NCBI GenBank assembly: GCA_963556145.1
Contig: OY744465.1
Span: forward strand, 3,906,001 to 3,970,000
Reading direction: 5' to 3'
Source: Hygrocybe punicea
Taxonomy: Eukaryota > Basidiomycota > Agaricomycetes > Agaricales > Hygrophoraceae
DNA length: 64,000 nucleotides
Below, piece after piece: positions 55,957 through 64,000 of the stretch (position 1 is the stretch's first letter; every line of letters starts with the position of its first letter). The notes under the pieces were generated by a model. The model ran no database searches. It saw only the letters and a list, made by a program, of their open reading frames with translations, and was not told the DNA's origin. A program made the position numbers and the translations under genes.

Positions 55957-56684
55957 GACGCAGAGGGTCCTTGACCCTCTGAGGCCATAAACTCATTATC
56001 TCACGAATCCGCTCAAACCCAATGCCCCTAGCGATCCACGCTGAAACCCGACGTAACCCGATGCATACCAACTAGCATGGCCGCTCCTGTACAGGGTCGG
56101 TCCATCTCCTAAACTCACGGAATCCCAATTATCGCAGACGGATCTCATCAGACTCCCAACTTTGGACTTGCCTTATATACACATCCCCTCGTCCTTTTTT
56201 AGATATGTAGAATCTTTAGATCTTTTTCTTGGATATTTGCTTTCCCCTCCATTTTCCTGTCATCGTCATGTCACAACCCACTTCTCATTTCTCCATTTCC
56301 ATTTCCCTTTGTTCTCTTTCATCGGCTGAGGACTCTCATCCAAATCTAGATAGAGATTTTTGTAGTATAAAAACGGTGCTCAAGTGCCATGTCATAATAA
56401 GAAACCAGTTCCCTCATTTCTGCTCTCTCAGAATCAGTCTCTCAGTAAAATCTATCGCTCATACAACCCATCGGATTCCTCGACACTCTCCCCGTCATTC
56501 TACCCTCCTTATTCTTACATCTCTCATCAAGCCAACACCTGACCTGCCATACCCAACTTCGTTGGCTTCGACCGGTCTCATTAGTTATCAGTAGTTTTAC
56601 TTGGCGGCTTTCTACTCTTTGTTTCTTATCATTTCACTGAAGCTTGTTAAACTATTCCCTGTCACTTCTACACTGACACCCTGA
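55957..56684 (+). repeat. LTR, plus orientation (LTR-b)
   Basis: It is related to LTR-a in the opposite orientation: GAGGGTCCTTGACCCTCTGAG near its start, TATCTCACGAATCCG, GAAACCCGACGTAACCCGA, GCTTTCCCCTCCATTTTCCT, GTAGTATAAAAACGG (a TATA-like site at about 56370), and TAGTTTTACTTGGCGGC. The similarity ends near CTGACACCCT (about 56684). The DUF6589-like N-terminal frame starts only about 75 bp downstream. Confidence 0.5.
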
Positions 56685-56756
56685 CCTCGCCACTACAATG
56701 CACTTCTCTCAGCAATGACAAAGCCTGTGCAGCAGCAGCAGTGCTAATGTGCCAAC

Positions 56757-57780
56757 TCTATGGATATTGACATCAACAATGCTGGGACCAATGAAGACCA
56801 GTATGAGGCACAGTTCTGGAACTTTGACAATGGCAATGCACTTGACAACCTCACCAATGACAACACAGTGGTGGCACACCCATGGCACCAATGGAAAAGG
56901 GAAGAGTGTTGGGAAGCTATCCAGGCAGTGGTCCATCAGTCTATGTCTCATAAAGCTCCTCTCATTAACACAACTTACAGAAGGCTACTACGATCATCAG
57001 TGTCATGATGCACAGCACAAATCAAAAGTGTAATCTACTGCAAAGCATTATCGGAATTTTCTTACACTCTTGCAACACGACTTAGAGCACACAAGGACCT
57101 GCCTTTTTTGGATTTGCTTTTTTCGGTCAAGTTGATGGTGGCAACTCGGCACTCAGATCTATGATCATGCGATCAAGCCTGAGTTTGGAAAGCTCACAAA
57201 ATAAAATCATGTGAGTAAACAAACACTTTTACATAAGGGTTAGAATTTTAGGGGTTAGCTGGTTAGTTTGTTAGCTTGGGGGCTATATATGCTTTGAGAT
57301 TATATATTCTTCAGTTGGTTAGAATTATCCTGCAACTTAGTTAGAAAAAGTCATGAGGGGACTTAGAAAAATCCTTGCACCTGCTCACGTGAGTTTGTTT
57401 GGTTAGCTTTGTTTGCCGGACTTCAGTCGGCTTGATCGCGTGATCATTGAGCTGAACCGGGTGAATATCTATGCGATAGATCTGAGTGCCGAGTTGCCAC
57501 CATCAACTTGACCAAAAAAGGCAAATCCAAAAAAGGCAGGTCCTTGTGTGTGCTCTAAGTCCCTTGCAACACCCCTCAGAAGGTCATGCAATCAGTTGCT
57601 TGGATGGGTGTCTCTATATCTGTGAATACCACCAACAAGGCCATTCAATTCTTGGCCCCAGATACTTGTGAGACACTTCACAACATGGGCCAGACTCTTC
57701 TGGTAGGCTATGCAGATGATAACTTCGATATTGATTTCAAAAGCAACCTCCCTACTGTCAAAAAATCAGGCTCCACCCTT
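56757..57780 (+). pseudogene. DUF6589-like protein, middle/N-terminal part, split by a MITE
   Basis: Begins MDIDINNAGTNEDQYEAQF, then HKAPLINTTYRRLLRSSV, a one-base frameshift near 57005, and MMHSTNQKCNLLQSIIG. A 484-bp MITE then interrupts it (57079-57562). It resumes with QKVMQSVAWMGVSISVNT, LAPDTCETLHNMGQTLLVGY and DDNFDIDFKSNLPTVKKSG and stops at 57780. The expected next segment, beginning near THFTSGTLIRL, is on the minus strand at 52914. This piece and that one together cover a contiguous family protein. Confidence 0.65.
57079..57562. mobile_element. Mutator-like MITE with long inverted ends and 10-bp target duplication
   Basis: 484 bp. Inverted ends of about 100 bp begin GACTTAGAGCACACAAGGAC and include GTTGATGGTGGCAACTCGGC on the left (57079-57175) and its complement on the right (57463-57561). 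The direct 10-mer CTTGCAACAC flanks both sides (57069-57078 and 57563-57572). Long inverted ends plus a 9-10 bp duplication are typical of Mutator-like elements. The interior is AT-rich and non-coding. It sits inside the DUF6589-like coding sequence. Confidence 0.8.
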
Positions 57781-59534
57781 TGGTCTCATAGGTACCATCG
57801 GGTTGTTCATAGCGGGTTGGAGGCCCTTTGATGGGAATATTATCCATGTAAAGAATGGCAAGGTGTGGGATCTCATCACAGAGGATGTACATGGAGTCAC
57901 TGTGTAAGATCTGAGGAGAATTGGTGTATCCCATAGCGATCTGCATAAGCCAAAGTGTTCCAAGTGGAGATTGAAATGTCATATAGTCTTGAGAGGAGGG
58001 GTGGACAAGGCATTGATCAAATGAGACGAAGAGGTTGAAAGAGGCATAGCAAGAGTGGCCACCAAAGGCCTCAGGGATATGCATGCTGCATGTCTGAGGT
58101 CCGAATCATCTATTTTACCTATTTTTATTAGTTAGTTTTTGTTATGTACATATTGTAGCACAACAAGTACAAACAAAAAAGATTAGATTCCCCTTTTTCC
58201 CCCATCTCTGCTGAGCTCGAGACTTCCCTTGGATCAGTCCTCGCACACCACACTTAGACTCTCTGTCTGTGTATCATCGGCCAGGTGCTTGGTCATGGGC
58301 AGTACGGTGGGATCATGGATGGTGACGGTGGGATCATGGATGGTGACGGTGGGATCATGGATGGTGACGGTGTTAAGTGGCTGTAGATTGTGGATGATAT
58401 GAAGGGACTTCCCATCTTTTTTCAAAATGCAAAACCAGCAGGAGCGGTATGACGAATTCGAGGGTTCATAGGTACTGGCATTAATCTTGTCTTTGATGAT
58501 GCTGATGACTTCGTTAAGGATGCTGGGTGGGATTGGGATATTTCTATGGACCCATGGGTCATGTGGCATGGTGGGAATGTGGATCGGCAGGAAGTAGTCC
58601 GTGTTGAATTGCCCTTTCTTGGATTCGTTCCAGGCAAAAGCGGCTTCTTGCATTTTAATGATATGGTGGCCGAGTTTCTCTTCCTCAGGCCAAAGGAATC
58701 CATCTGGGTTCATTGGCATTGCATCATGTCATTCCTGGGTGTAGCGGGTGCTGGGTGTAAAGTTGGGCGGATGTGTTGGGAGCATGGGTAAATTGGCTAG
58801 CGGGTCACCGGTGATCTCACATATGATCCAGTATTTGTTGGGAAGAGTGGTAGAAATTGGGCAGATTCGATTGGCTACCTTTTTATACTTTTTCTTGGTG
58901 ATGACACCTTTTAGGTCCCTGGTAGGGGGGGTTGTATACGAGATATAAGTAGCGTGTTCAGTAGGGGTGCTGTTACAAATATTCAAAGAGGAAACAGATG
59001 ACACGGGAGCGGAGACAGAACAAGAGGAGGGAAGGGTATCGGTAGTATGTATCTGATTTTGTACATCAGTCAACAAAGAGATGTACTGGGCGGCAGTCTG
59101 AGGCTGAGACGAAGAGAAATATAAATCGATAGAAAAACATAAGTCCTCTTCTAAGGGAAATGGCAAAAGGGAAGAATAGATTGTGGTATAGGTGTGGTTG
59201 CTTTTGAGTGGCGGCTTCTCATCTCCTGGTGCGTCCTTCCCAAGAGGTATCTCCGGGTCCTCGACTTCTAAAAATCCGGCTTTCTGGTGTCAGACCGCTC
59301 TTGTCGGTTCTTCTGGTTGTGCTCAATGGTGGGCAAAGTGATGACGGCGCCGGTGTTTGGATCTGTGATTGTGACTTGTTGCTCTCCATTTTTATAATCC
59401 TTTGTGAGGGCCTTGGAAAGCGTGAAGAACGGGCGGCCGATGAGAATTTCATAAGGGGCGTCGTCGATGACTTGGACTTGGAGGAATAAATTGATGTCGC
59501 TGAAAGTGAATTTAAGGTTGGCGATCTGGCCAAG
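57781..59534 (-). pseudogene. Ty3/gypsy pol fragment: protease and first half of reverse transcriptase
   Basis: Read on the minus strand from 59534: the retropepsin-like region (LQVQVIDDAPYEILIGRPFF, ITDPNTGAVITLPT), a spacer, and reverse-transcriptase fingers/palm (GFLWPEEEKLGHHI, NIPIPPSILNEVISIIKDKI, YEPSNSSYRSCWFCILKKDG, GYTNSPQILHSD, then a YMDN-like stretch, ILYMDNIPIKGP). The fragment ends with YEQPDGTYETK at 57781. The continuation from WEHFQ is on the opposite strand at 52915. A 21-bp unit is present three times inside RT (58306-58368). A second frameshift lies near 58735. Inactive. Confidence 0.75.
58306..58368. repeat. 21-bp tandem repeat, three perfect units, inside RT
   Basis: The unit GGTGGGATCATGGATGGTGAC occurs three times without mismatch. 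On the minus strand it reads in frame as VTIHDPT repeated, where related reverse transcriptases have one copy (LNTVTIHD-like). It therefore expanded after the element died or was dying. Confidence 0.8.
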
Positions 59535-59704
59535 TAGTGTTTTAAAGTCCAGTCCATAGGACCGGAAAAAAACCGGAACTGGACCGGACCCAACCGCAAA
59601 AAAACCGGACCGCCGGTTGCGGTTGGGCCACTTTTGGGAGGTTGCCGGTTGCAGTTTCCCGATGTGGACGAAGCTTACGCAACCGGATTTTTTCAACACC
59701 ACTA
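59535..59704. mobile_element. short CCGGACC-array element with TAGTG ends (uncertain)
   Basis: It starts TAGTGTTTTAAAG and ends CAACACCACTA. Between are degenerate GGACCGG, AACCGGA and GGTTGCGG words. The ends resemble the hAT-like elements elsewhere here, but no 8-bp duplication is clear. It truncates the gypsy protease frame. It could also be one end of a larger element broken by the gap that follows. Confidence 0.4.
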
Positions 59705-59840
59705 CAAGGTCGACCGACGGTGGCAAATGACGACGATGGCAGCAAAACGGCGGCGTCACGAGGGAACGCAAAACGAGAAAAGGCAGCGGGGGTTGGCGCG
59801 CCCATCCTGCTGCAGAAGGTAAGTGGTTTCAATCATGGTT

Positions 59841-59940
59841 NNNNNNNNNNNNNNNNNNNNNNNNNNNNNNNNNNNNNNNNNNNNNNNNNNNNNNNNNNNN
59901 NNNNNNNNNNNNNNNNNNNNNNNNNNNNNNNNNNNNNNNN
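59841..59940. other. assembly gap (100 N)
   Basis: One hundred undetermined bases. A strong inverted repeat starts directly after it, which may be why assembly failed here. Confidence 0.98.
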
Positions 59941-60098
59941 GTTGGTGGTGCAGGGAATGTGTTGGGGCCAAAATGGAGTTGGATCTTTGCATTGTGGCTA
60001 GACAATCAAAAGTCCGTATAAACAGACATAATCATGGATGGATTGTGAGTGACAAGTTCATCATATTTTGGCCCCAACACATTCCCTGCACCACCAAC
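59941..60098. repeat. hairpin next to the gap
   Basis: The 34-nt arm 59941-59974 (GTTGGTGGTGCAGGGAATGT and on) is complementary to 60065-60098 with at most a mismatch at the tip. The loop is 90 nt. No coding is seen. It may be the end of a foldback element whose remainder lies in the gap. Confidence 0.7.
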
Positions 60099-60600
60099 TA
60101 CCAGGCACTTGTCTGGAACACAATGTATACCTTACCTAGCACTCCTAGAATTAATTTTAGATTTTTCAGATGTGTACTCACAAAGTTAGCTGTTCAAAGG
60201 TCCAATTTTGACAGAGGCATAAAATGCATGGTGAATATCTCCACATATAAAATGAAATAAAATACACAACCTCCTCTCGGGGTAGGTATATCATACCTAC
60301 ATCTCTTCAGGGTCTTGCCCTGGCCATTGAGGTATTGTAGTACATGTAATAATAATAAGAAAATCCAGCCACCCTTCCCTATATGGCAACTCGACCCCGT
60401 TTGGGACATCGGCAAATCCCGGTTGAAATTCTCGCGCATGAGTTCAACAAGACTTGTGGTTTTCAACCACAACACGACAACGGGTGTGGATGCCAGAGCA
60501 CCCCAGGTAAGTGTTCTTTATCTTTTTTCTTCATTCTACTGACTACTTAAATATTTGTAGGTTTTTTGCTGCATCCTCGTGCCAAACGAATGCGAACACA
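60099..60600. other. unassigned repeat-island DNA, no gene seen
   Basis: Mixed AT-rich sequence with short open frames on both strands, none resembling a known protein. No inverted or direct terminal repeat could be defined. Confidence 0.35.
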
Positions 60601-61290
60601 ATGCATTGCGGGCGACAAGGAGATGGAGGATGCAGCCGTAAACGGGGACAATCCAGGCGGACCATGACAGCAAGGAGGACAATGGGAATGACAATGACAG
60701 CGTAAACGAAGACAAGAACGAGGGCGAACACGATGGCGGTGAAAATGGGGAAGACGATGACACAGTGGGCACAGGAACTACAAATACGACAACGGGAAGA
60801 CGACAACAGGCAGGGCCAATGAAGGTGAGGATGACGAGGAGGGCAGCAGGCATGGGGATGGGGACAGGAACAACGGACGACAGAAACGAGGATGACTGGG
60901 ATGGAGGAACAGGTCAACAAGGATACGGAGCCAAGGACCACGGCAACAGGGATGACGAGGATGGAAACGGCGAGGACAGGACAGCAAATGGGACAGCAAG
61001 GATGAAGAGGACAACGAGGACAACGAGGACGATGAGGACGGGGACGGGGACAGGGACGGGGACGGGGATGACAATGACAACAATAACGACAATGACGGGG
61101 ACAAGGATGAGGACAAGGACAAGGACAATGGGGACGAGGACGAAGACTAGGACTGGGACCAGGACGAGGAGGAGGATGGGGACGACAATGACAACGACAA
61201 CAACAACTGGGACAATGGCAGGGACCGGGATGGGGACGGGGATGACAAGGGCGAGGACGCGGAGGGGCGTGGACACCAGGGGAACACCAG
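60601..61290 (+). repeat. GAC/GGGAC-rich low-complexity array
   Basis: Degenerate GACGAGGACAATGG and GGGACGGGGAC repeats over about 690 bp. All three frames on both strands stay partly open because of the repeat. The apparent proteins (for example Thr/Met/Gly-rich or Pro/Cys/His-rich) are shadows of it. Confidence 0.65.
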
Positions 61291-61304
61291 TATGTAATTG
61301 TGTT

Positions 61305-61540
61305 GGTCTCTCCCTTTCCCTCTTTCCCCTTCCCCTCCTCCCCCCTCCTTTCCTTCTCCCCCTGACTGGCTCCTACCCCTTCTCCCCCTTCCTGCCCCTT
61401 CTCCCCCTGCCTACCATCCACCATCCACCATCCCCACCTCCCATCCACCTCCTGCCCCTTCTCCCCCTGCCATTCCCCCTGCCATTCCCCCCTCTCCTGT
61501 CCTCTCCTCCACCTCCACCTCCCTGCCTCTCCCCTGATGA
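61305..61540. repeat. C/T-rich simple sequence (TCTCCCCCTGCC type)
   Basis: A pyrimidine tract with recurring CCCCTTCTCCCCCTGCC and CCACCATCCACC units. No gene. It directly follows the GAC-rich array. Confidence 0.7.
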
Positions 61541-61604
61541 AGTAGAATACCATGTATTTAGGTAAAATAATTATTTAATTTGCTATATCTATTTCAAGTA
61601 GTTG

Positions 61605-62740
61605 CATGTCCCAGGTCTCTACTGGGCTGTCCCAGGGACATCCCAGGTCTGTATGGGGATGTCCCAAGGATGTCCCAGGGACGTCCCAGGGCTGTCCCAG
61701 CTCTGTATGGGGATGTCCCAGGGCTGTCCCAGGTCTCTAATGGGCTGTCCCAGGTCTGTATGGGGACATCCCAGGTCTCTACTGGGCTGTCCCAGGGCTG
61801 TCCCAGGGTTGTATGGGGATGTCCCAGGTCTATAGTGGGATGTCCCAGGGATGTCACTGGGACATCCCAGGATTGTAATAGGATGTTCCAGGACTCTGAT
61901 GGGATGTCCCAGGACTGTAATGGGATGCCCCAGGTCTCTGATGGGATGTCCCACTGCTGTTCATGGGATGCCTCAAGTCTATATTGGAATGTCCCAGGTC
62001 TGTTTATGGGATGTCCCACTTCAGTTCATAGGATATCCCTGCACAGTACCAGAGCCAGCAAACATGTATACAAAGAATCTTCTACTATCATGCTTATAAT
62101 AACTCAGTGTCAGACATGGGCTATTCTACTGTCCTTTCACAAGATATCTCTACACTCTCCCAGTTCATTCTCTTGAATCTCAGAACATTCTGGAGACAAA
62201 TCAACATGTTGCATTTTGATTGGCTAGCATCTAATATTTAGTTTGAATAGTAGATCATACAGTCAGTTCCATGAGCAGAATGTTCTTTAAGCAGCTTCTC
62301 AATATTATGTCAAAGAATATTAATTGTTCTCTTCTAGTTCAATTCCTTTTCCTGGTCCATCATAATTAAATATGCTCTGTCATGAAGACTGAGTAGCTAT
62401 ATGATTGCAATCTTGACAACCAACATCATCCACCTGAATTGGCTGTGGTCAACTGGAGTCTACAAGTCACATGCATGTAGCTATACAGCTATCATATGTT
62501 GTATATGATGGCTACTAACATTCCATTGACTATTAACCACACTATCATTGTGGCCACAGCAAAAAAAATATTTCAAAAAAATATCCAAAAATTAGTTTGG
62601 GACATCCCAAATGACCCCCTGGCACCAGGGACGTCCCATGTCCCTGGGACATACCATTGTCCCAATGCTTTGGACCAGGGACAGCCCAGGGACAGCCCAG
62701 GGACATCCCAGGATAGCCCAGGGACAGCCCAGAGACATGG
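61605..62740. mobile_element. element with palindromic GGGATGTCCC arrays at both ends
   Basis: The left array (61605-62035) has more than 25 imperfect copies of a GGGATGTCCCAGG or GGGCTGTCCCAGG unit. The right array (62598-62740) has CCCAGGGACAGCCCAGG in mainly opposite sense. The interior (62040-62595) is AT-rich and non-coding. The core word GGGAYRTCCC is itself palindromic. The ends share ATGTCYC. I infer a non-autonomous DNA element like the others here. Confidence 0.5.
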
Positions 62741-63569
62741 ATATTAGCCCTGGGCCAGACCTGTTATTTCTCAACATGTAGAAGTAACATATGACCCATT
62801 CAGTTACATCTACAAGTTTAGGAAATCGGGTGGCCTGAAGTGGACATGTCAATGTTGTTCATGAGGTACCTAGCACCAAGATGGATGATGGGAGCGTGGG
62901 CTACACCCACGCTCCCATTTCCACAGCTCATGGCTCATCCACAAATACGACCACCTCACGAACACGCACGTCCGTGTCAATTGACATGTGCATGGCGTTC
63001 ATGAGGTGTCTGGTATGGAAACTGTGGGCACCTGCCGTCAACAGGTGTGGTTCAGTACCCATCACCGGGATGGTGGAGAGGTCCAGAGGGACCTCTCCGG
63101 GTGCTCACGCAGGACTCAAGTGGAAACGGTCGATGTCGAAGGGATGAGACTGTCTACTACATCAGGAAGCCTACTGACTAAGGTCAACCGTGGGAACTGG
63201 GCACATGACAGCCCAGGCACATCTACTACAATGGGGGTGGTTACCACAGGTATGGGCCTGTTTTACCTCGCGCAAGCATGCCGCAATGTCAATTGACATT
63301 GGTGTGGTGAACGTGAGGTAAATGCCCACCAATCCATCTGTATCCATGACAAAATCCATATCCATATCCATATCCATGGCTCAGGTATGGATATTGATGG
63401 ATACGGATATGGATAGCCTCAGATGTATGCACAGATTAAGCCTATCTGTAACATGAATATCTGTATATTATAAAATGTAAAGTTGAAATTCGGCCTAGGA
63501 TGCCATGTTGTCTGATTCAGTTATACTGATTGCAAGGTCTTTCCTTCCTGTTAAAATACTGCAAAACAT
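62741..63569. other. unassigned repeat DNA with a short hairpin and a GGATATGGAT array
   Basis: No gene seen. A perfect hairpin lies at 62889-62917 (12-bp stem TGGGAGCGTGGG, 5-nt loop). At 63330-63420 is a run of ATCCATATCCATATCC words like those in the element at 47797-51514. ATTGACATGTG and ATTGACATTGGTGTG near 63000 and 63288 recall similar words at 49552 and 51012. Confidence 0.45.
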
Positions 63570-63697
63570 TTGCAATGACCATCTGAACAGTTTGAACCTG
63601 AACTGAACCTATCTGAACCTGAACCAAAGGTTCAGTTCAAGGTTCAGATTTTTTTTGGCCTGAACCAAACCAAACTGAACCTTACCATCACTACTTG
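63570..63697. repeat. GAACCTGAACC array with a CCATCACTA end
   Basis: Degenerate CTGAACC and GGTTCAG words over about 120 bp, ending ACCTTACCATCACTA at about 63694. This matches the right-end type of the hAT-like element at 27462-28795. It looks like one end of such an element, whose other end I could not place. Confidence 0.5.
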
Positions 63698-63769
63698 GAA
63701 GTGGCTTGGCAGGAGCCTGAGTTAGACACAGACTTTGGTTCAATAAGGAAAGATGGACTTGGACAAATT

Positions 63770-64000
63770 ATTTTCTGTGCTCTGTCTTGTATCTCATGAA
63801 ATATTGCATGGATTGACATGGTGATAGAGAGAAAGTTGTACTATTTTTGAATGGCTATCAGGCCCTTTAATTAAATTTGGAAAATATTCAGTGTGTAGTA
63901 AGTTGTGGATGAAATAAAATGTAAACTAGTACTTTTTGACACTCAAAATGATATTGTCAAATTATGGCATCAAATGAACTCCTATGAAGAAGATTGTAGG
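63770..64000 (+). repeat. second copy of the foldback-element arm (cut by window end)
   Basis: It matches 44575-44805: GTGCTCT, TTGTATCTCATGA, GCATGGATTRACATGG, TAGAG(G/A)GAAAGTTGTACTAT, CAGTACTTTTTGACAC, CAAAATGATATTGTCAAATT and GGCATCAAATG, in the same order and orientation. The rest lies outside the window. Confidence 0.7.

Noticed and set aside
58306..58368. Short regular repeats as a CRISPR-like array
   Set aside because: The units are directly adjacent with no spacers, in a eukaryotic retroelement.
60543..61565. Long overlapping open frames on both strands (up to 336 codons)
   Set aside because: They are by-products of the GAC-rich and C/T-rich arrays, with extreme composition and no domain.
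61580..62176. Frames of up to about 200 codons over the GGGATGTCCC array
   Set aside because: Periodic Cys-Pro-Arg and Gly-His-Pro proteins follow the repeat unit; no start context or domain.
62889..62917. Perfect hairpin as a bacterial-type terminator
   Set aside because: The host is a fungus and no gene ends there; it fits the many inverted repeats of this island.

Overview
The window is nuclear DNA from a filamentous basidiomycete, most likely an Agaricomycete. Genes are split by many introns of about 50 bp with GT..AG ends, gene blocks are compact, and the mobile elements (hAT with BED finger, DUF6589-like genes, Ty3/gypsy) are types that are expanded in that class. I named proteins by recognising their sequences, without database searches. 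A run of 100 N (59841-59940) shows this is draft assembly.

Layout. 1-4857 is a decayed repeat island: an internally deleted LTR element, a small direct-repeat element and simple-sequence arrays. 4858-24848 is gene-dense: a Zn2Cys6 transcription factor (-), a PPR-like protein (-), a GRASP-family Golgi protein (+), a MATH-BTB protein (-), a SART3/Prp24-like U4/U6 recycling factor (+), isocitrate lyase (+), actin-capping protein alpha (+) and a PHD-finger protein (+). 24849-29993 is a second repeat island. It holds the C-terminal half of a hAT transposase, split by a nested non-autonomous element and fused to a DUF6589-like fragment. 29994-44430 is a second gene block: Prp8 (+, 9.3 kb), a PH-domain protein (-) and a SIKE/FGFR1OP2-like coiled-coil protein (-). 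From 44431 to the end the sequence is nearly all repeats: a foldback element, the N-terminal half of the same kind of hAT transposase, nested terminal-inverted-repeat elements, LTRs, DUF6589-like and gypsy fragments, a Mutator-like MITE and several arrays.

The most interesting reading is at 51.5-59.5 kb. A DUF6589-like gene and a Ty3/gypsy pol are each cut in two, and the halves face opposite ways. One inversion of about 4.87 kb (about 52915-57780) puts both genes back in order at once. A second theme is that nearly every non-autonomous element here has dense degenerate repeats of its own short word near its ends (GGCCTGG, GGTTCGG, GTTTGG, ATCCATACCC, GGGATGTCCC, GAACCTGAACC).

The host genes are mostly housekeeping: pre-mRNA splicing (Prp8 and the Prp24-like factor), secretion (GRASP), actin dynamics, the glyoxylate cycle and signalling scaffolds. 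Apart from tight head-to-tail and divergent packing, I see no functional cluster.
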